Source: Lantana camara
Lineage: Eukaryota; Streptophyta; Magnoliopsida; Lamiales; Verbenaceae
Length of the DNA stretch: 64,000 nt
Assembly (NCBI GenBank): GCA_037501455.1
Contig: CM074862.1
Location: forward strand, 89,241,501 to 89,305,500
Direction: 5' to 3'
The notes below the pieces were generated by a model, which did no database searches, was not told where the DNA came from, and worked only from the letters and a program-made list of their open reading frames with translations. Within the stretch, counting starts at the first letter, position 1, and every line of letters begins with the position of its first letter. Of the stretch, positions 42,600 to 52,774 are shown piece by piece. Both the position numbers and the translations under genes were made by a program.

Positions 42600-44138
42600 C
42601 TTCACAATCATATCATCCACATAGACTTCCATCATTTTGCCGATCTCCTCCTTGAACATTTTGTTTACCAGCCTCTGGTAGGTCGCCCCGGCGTTCTTAA
42701 GACCGAACGGCATCACTTTGAAGCAATAGATGCCTTTGACAGTTATAAAGGTGGTGTGGGGTCGATCCTCGGGTGCCATGGAGATCTGGTAATATCCCTG
42801 AAAGGCGTCCATCATGCTCAGCATCTCACAACCAGCTGTCGAGTCGACGAGCTGATCGATCCGAGGGAGCGGGTATGGGTCTTTCGGACATGCCTTGTTT
42901 AGATCCGTAAAATCATTACACATCCTCCATTTACCCCCCGTCTTTTGTACCAGGACCACATTACACAACCAATCGACATATTGGGCCGGGGTCACGTAAC
43001 CCTCATCGAGCAATTTATTCACCTCGGCCTCGATGATCTCGTTCCGTTCTTTGCTTTGAGTTCTCAGCTTCTGTTTTATGGGTCTGTAAGTGGGATCGAG
43101 ACCAAGGCGATGGCAAATCACCTTCGGGTCGACCCCTACAAGGTCCTTCGCAGTCCATGCAAACACATCGGCATTTTCTTGGAGGAATTCAATCATCATC
43201 ATCTCGTGTTGGGGGTTCATGTTTGCCCCGATCTTTGTTGACTTGTTGTTGTCATTCGGGTCGAGGGGTATGTGTTTCAAAGAATCGGAAGGCTCAATCC
43301 GACCTACTGCTTTCCTCTTTTGAGCTACGCGTGATCCTTCGGCATCTACCTTCGGCGCTGCGAGATCGAGATCCCAGCTCGTATAAGTCTGGAGATCAAG
43401 GTATTCGCCCAAATCCTTCTCTTTCTCCTTCGGCTCCTTGAGGGTAATTGCATAACACGCCCAACTGTCCGGAACGTCGCACTCCACTTCTCCGACCCCG
43501 TTAGGGGTTGGCATTTTCAACTTTTGGTGATAGGTGGAGATTATTGCTCTGAACTGGATGAGGCCGGGTCGACCAAAAATCATGTTGTAGGCGAGGGGCA
43601 TGTTAACCACAACGTACTCGACCTCTTGGGTAACACACAGTGGCGATGTTCCCATTGAAGTGAGCAGTTTGATGCGCCCAAGTGGGATAACCTGAGATCC
43701 CCCGAAGCCAGACAGAGGCGTTCGGATCGGATCTAGTTTCAAGTTATGCAATTTCATTTTTACAAGCGTAGAGTAAAGGATAATGTTCGTGCTACTTCTA
43801 TTGTCAACAAGGCATTTGGTTACATTGTAACTCGCCACCCCCAAGGTCACCACCATCGGACAACTAGGCGTTTCGCCCTCCCGATGTGGGCCCGTGTGGC
43901 TATCATTTTCACTAAAGCTAACCTCTTGCCTCTCCCACTCTCTGTTCTGCTCGATCTGGAGGACCTCCTCGCGGGGTCCGTTATATTCTCGAGCCGCTTT
44001 CCGAATATTCTTCTTCCTCGCAACATTGGAGTCACCACCCTCGTGCCCCCCAGCGATCATGTAGATAGTGTCGTTGGTCGGGGGGTTGTCCTCAATCCTC
44101 TCGAGGGCTACTTCCCGGATCTCCTCGACGGGGACCAA
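42600..44138 (-). pseudogene. Protease and RT front part of element 2
   Basis: Protease region: the active-site motif reads CLVDNRSSTN where related Tat proteins have D-S/N-G, so the Gly after the catalytic Asp is Arg (codon about 43,797-43,799). The RT part is well conserved: WLCNVVLVQK, RMCNDFTDLNKACPKD, FQGYYQISMAPEDR and MEVYVDDMIVKS. Directly after YVDD the frame shifts. Confidence 0.85.
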
Positions 44139-45536
44139 GATCGAGATCGATCCCGGTGTGGGTCCTGACTTCGACCGGCCTTCTCGGAGTAGTGGTCTAT
44201 TTTGCGAACGAAATCCTTTAGATGCCCTCTTCGGATGAGTCTCTCGATCTCGTCACGAAGGGCGTTGCATTCTTCAGTGGTGTGGCCCCATTGCTGGTGG
44301 TACCCGCAAAACTTCCCTGACTTCTGGGCTTTGGGGCCTTCCCTGATAGTCTTGGGCTTGTTCAGGAGTTTTTTGTCCATGACCGTGAAGATCTGTTGGA
44401 CGGTTGTGTTGAGGGGGATATAGTTTCTTCGATTGAAATGGGCCGGCGGATCGACTTTGCCCTTCGATTTTTTGGGCTCGAACCCCTTCCGGGATGGGGT
44501 CGAGTTCGAACCGTAGTGATGACTTTCTGGAGCGGGCAAAGGAGCGGGCCCATGAGCTATCGCCATTTCCTCAACCCGCATAAATCCATAGGCGAGGTCC
44601 TGAATTTCAGTCAGGTTCTTGGGGCCGGCCCTGACTATCTCATCCGCCCACAGGCGGTTGCGTAGCGCTCGATGGACGACCGGAAGCAGAGTATCCATCG
44701 TCGGGTCCTCGACCCGAACTACTTCCCTTGAGAATCGGGTGAAGAAGTCTCGAAGGGATTCCCCCTTTTCTTATCGGAGGTTGTTGAGGTAAGAAGGAGG
44801 CAGCTTTTCCCCTGCCATGGAGGAGAAGTGAGCAAGGAACCGATCGGTAAAGTGATTGTAGGTTCGGATGCATCGTGGCGACATATCGATCCGGGATGTT
44901 GTCCTGGCGGGCGGCGGCGATCCTAGCCGCCTCGTAGCGGGTATCCGGTTCCGCAAATCATCGTACTCCTTGTGGTCGTCATCGATCGCTTGTTTGCCGC
45001 GATTCGCGCGGCTAGGATGTTCTGAATCCCCATGGCCCTCCAACGGGACCTGTTTGCTTTCTCCTGTGGGCGGTGGGGGAGGTGCATATCCTTGGACCGA
45101 TACCTGGCCTGCGCCCGTCTGGGGGGGAGGCCCCAAATGACCTGAGTGGGTCCGTCGTTGAGTGGCTGGAGGTAATTAGGGACAGCAGACCCGTAAGTCT
45201 GTGCCGTGGGTCCCAGACCGCTGGCTATTACTGGGCTGGGGATAGTAGCTGGGCTCACCCTTGGCAGCTCAGGGCGTCTCGGTTCCCGGCCCTCTACTTG
45301 GGCCTGCTCGATCTCGATCCGCCATTGGTCGAGAGAAAGGTATCAAGGTCAGCCTGTGTAATGGCGACCCTTGGAGCAGCCTCTGTTTGAGGCGCGATCA
45401 CACTGGCGCTGGGGCCAGTGATCCCGACGACCGGGGGAGCAGTGGGGGGAGGACCAAGCGGCGCGTTGGTGTCATGCCTGCCTTTGGTGACCTCCTCCAA
45501 TTCCTCCTCCTGTCGGGTCTTCCGTGTGTTCACCAT
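44108..45536 (-). pseudogene. Gag of element 2, frameshifted and internally deleted
   Basis: Starts MVNTRKTRQEEE at 45536, the same start as element 3 (MVNTRLTIRDED). A stop near 45294, frame changes around 45,250-45,140 and a stop near 44,772 break it. The conserved core seen in element 1 (W-YKKLPPGSI with its flank) is missing between TSRIDMSPRC and FTDRFLAHFSS, so about 100 codons are deleted. The zinc-like segment CGYHQQWGHTTEEC remains near 44,300. Confidence 0.8.
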
Positions 45537-45593
45537 GATTGTAAGAAAAGAGAAAGTGTTTCACTCAAGATCGAGGTAAAGAAAGAAAGTAAA

Positions 45594-45615
45594 CTTCCCA
45601 CAGACGGTGCCAAAT
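45594..45615 (-). other. Primer-binding site of element 2
   Basis: Reverse-complemented it reads TTGGCACCGTCTGTGGGAAG next to the 5' LTR end (CCGGATCA). Differs by one base from the GGCGCCGTCTGTGGG form near element 1. Confidence 0.75.
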
Positions 45616-46610
45616 TGATCCGGCCCGAAAATGGTTTAGCTGAGTTGGAGGTCTAGATGGCAATCTCGGGTCAATCAGTCAAGAATTTGTAACGTGGGCT
45701 CTTTTATCGATCTGAAAACACTTAAGCAAACGTGAGCTCAAAGGCCAAATTGGGGACTTGGGGTTGGACCCAAGTTTGGCACTCCGACGCTCAAGTCAGT
45801 GGGAGATTCTTAGAGAGAGAAATAAATGCTGGAGAAGCGAAATAAATGCTCTTAATTGCTTACCAAACACTGTTCAAGACTTGGGTATTTTATAGTCAGG
45901 AGCAATTAACACAGTAGTGCGTGTACCGCGACTATGCATTAAATGCTCTGCAGTCGATCGGTTCGTTTGTCGGATGCCTGAGCGGGTGCCTTGAGGTCGA
46001 GTGTACTTTGTTTCCCTTTTGGGCGTAGACATGTACCGGAAGCATTAAATGCACTGTAGCGCATCTAGCCGTGGTGAATAGGGAAGTTACACGTGTCCCG
46101 ACAAAGATGCTTTATGGCATCTTGTCGCCAGGTGACGTAGGATCTCGATCCGAGAGGTCAAGATTAAGCGAGTCGTGATGAAGCATGTCCGTAATGGGGA
46201 ACCCTTTAGTGGGGTCGATATCGATCCCGATGGACTTAGCACCATCGCGAGCTCCTGAAGTGGATAGGGATTGAATTCGATCCCATGGCAGGATAGGGAT
46301 CGGTTCGATCCCGTGGTCGGATAGGGATCTGTTCGATCCCGTGGCCGGATAGGGATCAGTTCGATCCCTTGGGCGGATAGGGATCGAGTTCGATCCCTTT
46401 GGCGCATAGGGATCGGTCCGATCCCATTGGCGGACAGGGATCGGTCCGATCCCATTGGCGCGCACGGACCGGACTTTGACCGATCCTGATCGGTTCGATT
46501 TCTCATGTCCTCGGAGGCGGGTTGGGATCTCGAAGTGCTTGAGGTGGCGATGTGACCACGTGGTTCCTCTTAGGGCGTGCCACGTGGCTTGGCCATTTTA
46601 TACCATATCA
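45616..46610 (-). repeat. 5' LTR of element 2 (995 bp)
   Basis: As 25026-26049 but with seven GATC units (46263-46460) instead of eight, which accounts for the length difference of 29 bp. Confidence 0.9.
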
Positions 46611-47554
46611 TTAGTGATCAGTGTTATTTTGATTATTGGTTAGCCTTCTGTAGTGACTTTTTTATGATTGTAGAGTAATTTGGTGATTTTAATTATAAGA
46701 TCATATGTTTTATTTTTCATCAAGATATTAAGTTTCTGTGATTTGCCTTGGTATTTTGATGGGCGTTATCGTCACTATTTTTAAAATCAAATCAGGCATT
46801 GGTTTTTCATTCTTGTTATTATTTTACATTGATATTTGCATTGACATAACCTATGTTTGAGATGCATCCTATCATCCAGTCGATCTCACAGCTGATAGAG
46901 AATAGCCAAACTATGCATCATACAACCCGACAATGCCCACAGGTGGCCGATGTAGAGGTAAATCACGTTAACTCTGTTAGTTCCCAACCCGAACTTTCTA
47001 CGGCCGTTTTTTAGAAAAAAAAAGGAAGAAAGCAAAAAAAAAAAAAAAAAAAAACAGGTGAGGTAATCATTGAAACCATAACGACATTTTGAAATGAGTC
47101 AACAACATCTCTCCAAGATGTTGCAACGAGGCTTTAGGATACGAAAGATACTACTAAGCGGCAAGAAGAAATTTCAAGGCGATTGGATCTTTACCTATTT
47201 TCATTTGCATACAAGATCATATCAACATTTCCAATATGTTGGCAAACAACCAGAGTCAGATGAACATGTTCTTCGGGATGATTGTTGCGATGCGAATAGT
47301 GCTGGTGCAAGTGGCGATTGAAGGTGAACTTTGTTGACGGGATTGACTAACCACTATGAAGGATTGGTGGTGGTTACAATATAGCTATGAAAATCTGCTT
47401 TGTGAAGGCCATGTGTTGACTGTTGCCCTTTTTTGTTAATGTTATTGGGTCATGGAACTTTGTACGTGGTATAATGTGGTAGAATTTTCAATTTTTAGTC
47501 TATTATATTAGCTTATTTTTTTAAGACCTTCGAAACTTTGAGGCTTGTTGTTAT

Positions 47555-47733
47555 TGTACGAACTTGTCAATTTATTTTGGTAGCATATATGGTATGCATT
47601 CGGTATTATGTGTTAATATATGAACTTGCAGTTTATTGTGGCTGCATATATGGTATGCATTTGGTATTATGTGTTAATGTATGAACTTGCGAGTTTATTT
47701 CGGTTGCATATATGGTATTTATTTGGTATTGAG
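47555..47733. repeat. Tandem repeat, three units of about 54-64 bp
   Basis: Units share GAACTTG-AGTTTATT-GG-TGCATATATGGTATGCATT and TGGTATTATGTGTTAAT; starts near 47555, 47619 and 47680. Confidence 0.75.
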
Positions 47734-49777
47734 TTTGTTGTCACTTGCCCGAAATCTGAATGAATTGTGGGAGGGCAAATGCAATGATTAGGTGAAAAGC
47801 AAAAAAAAATTAATATTACTACAAAAAGAAGGGTTAGAGGGCAAAAATGTAAATTACAATCAATCATGCAATATCGGTTTTGGAAATGTACACCATATGA
47901 CAATAATACCCCATTTTTCAACAGAGAAAATAAAGTAAACAAAGGTTTCTGGCAAATAGTTTAAACACACTAACATTCCATAACATGACATGCCGAAACC
48001 TTTCTGCCAAAGTAAACGAGGCGAGAATTTTAATCTAAATAGACAAACCCAACAAATTAGGTGATTTTCTAAAAATTGTGTCTTTTTGTAGCTATATTTC
48101 ACCTTTTATGTACTTTTGCAATGTATTGCAACTTTGGTGTGTTCTGCCTTGGGAAAAGCGGAACTCTGAAATTTTTTTTTTAATTAATTTTTAGTTGTTA
48201 CGCTTCTGAGAAGAGCAGATTCACTATTGGTTTATGTTGAACCAGGAAGCGCCATGTGGATGCGTTGACTGCGTGCTTTTATTTACGGAATAGTGATTCC
48301 GCGCTTGACAAAAGCGAAATTTGGGAGATTTTCTGGCTTCAAAATTCTGCGAGTTATTGCCCAGGCATGGGGAGAAATTGTGTGCCGCTCCAATTTTTTT
48401 ATTTTCCTCAAAAAAACCAAGGAATAAATTAATTTAGGATTTTTTTTAATTTAATGTACAGTAATTCCTTTATCATCAAGGGCGAAAATCGAAACCTGAA
48501 ATTTATTGCACGAAACCCTTGTTCCCTTTATTTTCCCCTTTTCATTTCTTAATCCGTCTTCGAAATTACTGTTGTAAGGGTTGAAGATTAACAATTGGCC
48601 GGCCGTTACTGCTCAAGATTAGCAAATCGCCGGCTGACTGGTGGTGTGGGCTGTCTATTTGCCGGCCACTGCTTGATCTTGTCAACCTTTGCATTCGTTG
48701 TTGCGCACTTGCTGCTAAAAGGTTGAGACCTTGGCTTCGCCTTACAGTCGGTTTTACTCTTTAGCTCTCTGTAATGGCTTGAAATCATGCGTACATTCAG
48801 TTTTGTTAGTTTTAACGTTTCTTTCCGAATAGGGTTATAGTTTCTTAGAAATTTGTGTAATGTATGTCGATATATATTTTTGTAATTGAGCATGTTTGTA
48901 TGTTTCTGCAATAAATTTATGACATTAGGAAATTTCATTGCGATGTTTTCCTTTTCTTATTCCCGAAATCCTTTTCACAAAAAATTCCCTGTCGGAGCCC
49001 TTTGCTTCTTCAGAAAAATGTCCCTTTCATGGTCCCCAATAGCTCAAATTCATAGGTCATGAAGCCAGCCCAACCATGGTACATTATAACTTTCCCGTGT
49101 CAATGTGGATCCATGATTGCATAGGAGGGCCACCATTTGTTAAAAGTAATTGGTTTGTCTTAGAATTATAAACAGGCCCACCATTTCGTCTCAAAACTTT
49201 GTTAGACCAATAGAGGGCAACTATTAGGTAAGATTAGTTAACATATTATTTAGGTAAAGTCCAAAGGTTTAGGGAAAAAGACGGACATTTTAGGATGACT
49301 AAGAAATAATCATTTTAAACATATAATCCTAGACTTATATTGAATGACGGTATAACATTGTACATTTAGTAAACTTTTCACACTGTTTTCATTCAGTGGT
49401 TGTCGGTTTATACATAGGTAATCAATTTATCTAAATATTTCCATTAAAATAAAACTTAGTTGGTATAAATTGCAAATAGTATGGCTATTAGTGCATTTGG
49501 AACAACCGAGGGAATTTTAGTTTAATTCATTGAAATTCTAACTATTTTAGAATACTCTAATAATTAATATTATAATCTTACCAAAATTATATGATTGACT
49601 ATTAAATCGACAAAACTGTATAACCTGACCTTTTGACAAAAATGTAAAATTTAATTCTCCATCGGTGCTTGTTTTTGGATATAGCATTGAATAAGTAATG
49701 CTATCAAACAAGAAGACTCTTGCAATTGTGTTATTACAAAAAATTTCATGGGGTATCAGATATATGGAGCCATTGAT

Positions 49778-50250
49778 CTTTTTTTTCCTAGTGTAATTAT
49801 GTCAATTACACTTGTTTTATGGTTTTTGAAGTTATGTATTTGATTGGTTAGTATAGTTGGCAAATATAATCTCAGGTTTGAATCTTTTTTTCTAGTATTG
49901 TAGTTCTTGAATGCTAATGCATGCAAATATTTACAATTATGTATGTGACTCCTTTTGTATGTTTGAAATTACACATACCTCCCCTTTGAGAGAATTATGT
50001 AGAGCTTGAAGAATTGAACAGCTTAGATTGTCTTTTTTTCCCATCATTTTAGCCTTGAAAGAGCAATCAAAAGTCTAATTGTATCTTCCAAGGATTTTCT
50101 ACTGGACTTCAGTGTAGAATCTCTCCGTCTGAAAAATCAATGCATCAATAGTATATTTGATTGTCAGTTATCTTATTTTTTTCGGTTTAATTATGTCAGT
50201 TATACTTGTTTTATGTTTTCTGTTGTTATGTATTTGATTGTTTGCTTCAT
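49778..50250. repeat. Imperfect direct repeat, two copies of about 78 bp, 390 bp apart
   Basis: TTAATTATGTCARTTAYACTTGTTTTATG and TTATGTATTTGATTG recur in the same order at 49778-49856 and 50171-50250. Likely a local duplication; no coding content. Confidence 0.6.
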
Positions 50251-50416
50251 ATATTAAAATGGCTATAAAGAACTGTACTAATTTATGGATGCCATAGAAC
50301 TGAAACCAGAATTCCAATTTGCCCATGTCATGTATATTATTCTTGCTGAATAGGTATAAACAAAATAAAGCAATTACAAACAGAAGGAATATGCACAATA
50401 TAAGGGAATATGCATG

Positions 50417-50417
<1 letters not shown>

Positions 50418-50446
<29 letters not shown>
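50418..50446. repeat. (TA)n microsatellite
   Basis: Uninterrupted TA dinucleotides of about 14 units. Confidence 0.95.
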
Positions 50447-50450
<4 letters not shown>

Positions 50451-50730
50451 TCCCTTTGTTATTGATTACACCTTTATAGTACAACATAGTAACAAGTACA
50501 TCGGCACGTTGTAAAGTATTGCATATTCTTCTATTGGAAAAGCATAGTTGAGTTATAAGTTACATAAATATCCCCTTTTGCAGATTTGATATTATAGAAA
50601 ACTCCCCTGTGAGAAATTTTGCAGAAAGTTTCATACATTTACAATACAGTTTCTCATATTTCCTATTATAGTTAATACAGTTTGTTTGTAACACTTAATT
50701 ATTATTTTTTTGGTTTTGTAGTTCATTACA

Positions 50731-52385
50731 ATGGAAGATACATACGGTCCATTAGACGGAAGTGTCCTTTATGAGCAAAAAGATCACAAGAGCCTAAATG
50801 TCATCGATGGTAAGCATGGAGGAATCGATGGTACTTTGGTATGTCGCCACCGGAGGCTAGGATTTTATGCGTAACAATCGAGTCGCTTTCATATAGGAAT
50901 ACATCCTCGGGTTATTATGTATCTCTATGAAATGTGTTTTTATGGAATGTATAGAGCAGCCGAGATAGATGTCGATCGACACTTGATAACCGCGTTGGTT
51001 GAGAGGTGGAAACCGGAGACTCATATCTTCCATTTGCCAGTTGGTGAGGCCACGGTGACCCTAGAAGGTATGGCCATTCTGTGGGGTCTTCCAATAAGAG
51101 GCCATGCGGTTAGTGGTGCGGATTTAGAGTCAATTGACTGGGGAGAGGCTTGCCAACATTTGTTAGGATTCACACCAAGTGATCTCAAAGGAAGGGGCTG
51201 TAAATTAAAGCTTAATGATCTCCGAAGATATATGAAGAACAATCCAATTGGCGATGGTAGTTCTAATCAACAAGTCCTTGTTTGGGCCCGTTGTGTAATA
51301 ATGTTGCTGATGTGATCTGTTATGTAGCCCGATAGTAGTGGAAACTTAGTCTCTTTAATCTACCTCTTAAATCTCGGCTACAGTCCTCCACTTGCTGATG
51401 AAGAAGAATGGGTTGAGAACATACAGAGGGTCATCACGGAGGTTGCAAGTTATAGTTGGAGGAGCGTATCATTTGTGCAACTGTATCGTGAGTTGTGTTT
51501 TGCAGCACGAAGAACCAGTCACAACATTGATGGCGCCCTACAACTCCTTCAGGCCCTTTAATTAAATTTAGTTAATTTAAGTAATGTTTTTGATGTTTTA
51601 TTTTTAATTTTTACTTTATGTCTTGTAGATATGGGCCTTGTCGAGGATTACGCCACTTGCTCCTTCTTATGTACATGATAAGATTGACGTTGTGCCAATG
51701 CTTGTGCTTAGGGTAGATCTGCACCCTGCACCGTATGGAGCACAGTAAGTTCCTTCTTGTTTACAAGAGCTAACGGTTTGGTTTCTCGTATTTGTATGAG
51801 CCTCTTAATTCTTGTTGTTTTAAGGGTATAAAGTCCATAGGAAGGCCTGAAAGGACATATCTATTATACTTTTCATTATTTACAATCGTATTGGATGCTA
51901 CAAATGTGTAAAATGCTACACTGAATTGAAATCACGTAGAACTTGATTATATTATGGTGCAGAATTTTGATTAAAAAGTTGGTCCAGATTAGCATTGTGT
52001 GGTTGAGAAATACTTAGTTTCTTGTATTAATCAATATGCGGGAGCTTCATGTACATCCAGTGGTATGCATGTTCGACCATACCCACTGAAAAGCTAGGTG
52101 AAGTTATTCTAATTTCTCAGGTTTTAGGGGGAATATGTGTTAACCTGATGTATGTTGATGCAATGCAGTCATATGTTGGTGTATTTCTTGTAATTCACTC
52201 ATACAATGGTGGCTTCTCTTGGTCTAACTGCATTTTTTATTCAAGTTGCATTTTTGTATAGTGCTAGTATTTGATTGGGATATACTTCCATTTTAAGATA
52301 TCATTGAAACTAAAAAAACGGTATGACATATTCGCAGTTGGGTGCATTACAATACTTGGGCGAAAAAAGTGGCGCACAATGTTGT
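50731..52385 (+). pseudogene. Plant mobile domain (PMD) pseudogene, 5' part (exons 1-3a)
   Basis: Starts MEDTYGPLDGSVLYEQ. The PMD core (PF10536) is clear: LITALVERWKPETHIFHLPVGEATVTLEGMAILWGLPI in pieces, then LLGFTPSDL and PDSSGNLVSLIYL. Exon 1 (50731-51552) ends CTCCTTCAG-GC, a GC donor. Exon 2 is 51629-51744 (IWALSRITPLAP). Exon 3 starts at 52338 (HWVHYNTWAKKVAHNV) and is split by copia element 2 after the AATGT. Stops break exon 1: TAA 50872-50874, TGA 51313-51315, TAG 51325-51327. Such proteins are annotated as phosphatase 7 long form homologs or MAIN-like; MAIN-type proteins act in the nucleus in genome maintenance and silencing, but many PMD copies are transposon-borne. This copy is dead. 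Confidence 0.82.
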
Positions 52386-52774
52386 TGTAAAACACGAATC
52401 AGAAAGCAGCGGAATTTAAAAAAAATTTCCAACAAAAGGATCTTGGACTCGCAATCGTGTATCCAAATTCGTAGAGTTAAGAAACTTACTTTTCTTTTAT
52501 TCTTTCTTGAAGCGTTTCAAGCCACCCAAGAACGCTCTTCTCGCGGCTTGATCCCCTCTCCTTGGTAAAGCTCGAATCTTCAAACTTCTAACTTGAAGCT
52601 CTCTAGAGATAGTCCACCAACTTGATCACAATCTAACTAATAAGGATGCTAGTTCTCTAGTTAGTGTTTAGGCTTAACCTAGGGTTTCGTTTATCTTGGA
52701 GAAAGGACGGTGTTCAACACATGAACCAAAAGAATTGCCAATTAGCTCTAAGGGGAGCTCGAGCTTCCCTATTT
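52383..52774 (-). repeat. Truncated 3' LTR of copia element 2
   Basis: Matches 57933-58327 up to CCCTATTT, then switches directly to pol sequence (GAAATTTGAATGAAGCC). Confidence 0.88.

Larger units (their letters stand above)
25026..46610 (-). mobile_element. Tat-like Ty3/gypsy retrotransposon, element 2, with nested copia
   Basis: LTRs at 25026-26049 and 45616-46610 are bounded by TGATCCGG...CATATCA. The 5-bp duplication TTAGT is perfect (25021-25025 and 46611-46615). Gag-pol is on minus and the antisense ORF on plus, as in element 1. Removing copia element 1 and one CGACC leaves about 11.6 kb. LTRs differ by more than a dozen substitutions and one repeat unit, so this insertion is older than the copia inside it. 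Confidence 0.92.
46616..50730. other. AT-rich spacer with gene-like scraps
   Basis: No complete gene recognised. A short frame at 46868-46960 (MHPIIQSISQLIENSQ) ends at a GTAAAT and could be an exon. A frame at 47094-47321 is open but of unknown type. Also present are an A-rich run at 47030-47055, a (TA)n tract at 50418-50446, and the repeats listed separately. Confidence 0.45.

Noticed and set aside
25021..46615. CRISPR-like reading of the regularly spaced GATC units
   Set aside because: Units are contiguous, palindromic and lack unique spacers; the context is a plant retrotransposon LTR.
48606..48938. 110-codon minus-strand frame
   Set aside because: Low-complexity composition, no splice or start context, no recognisable domain.
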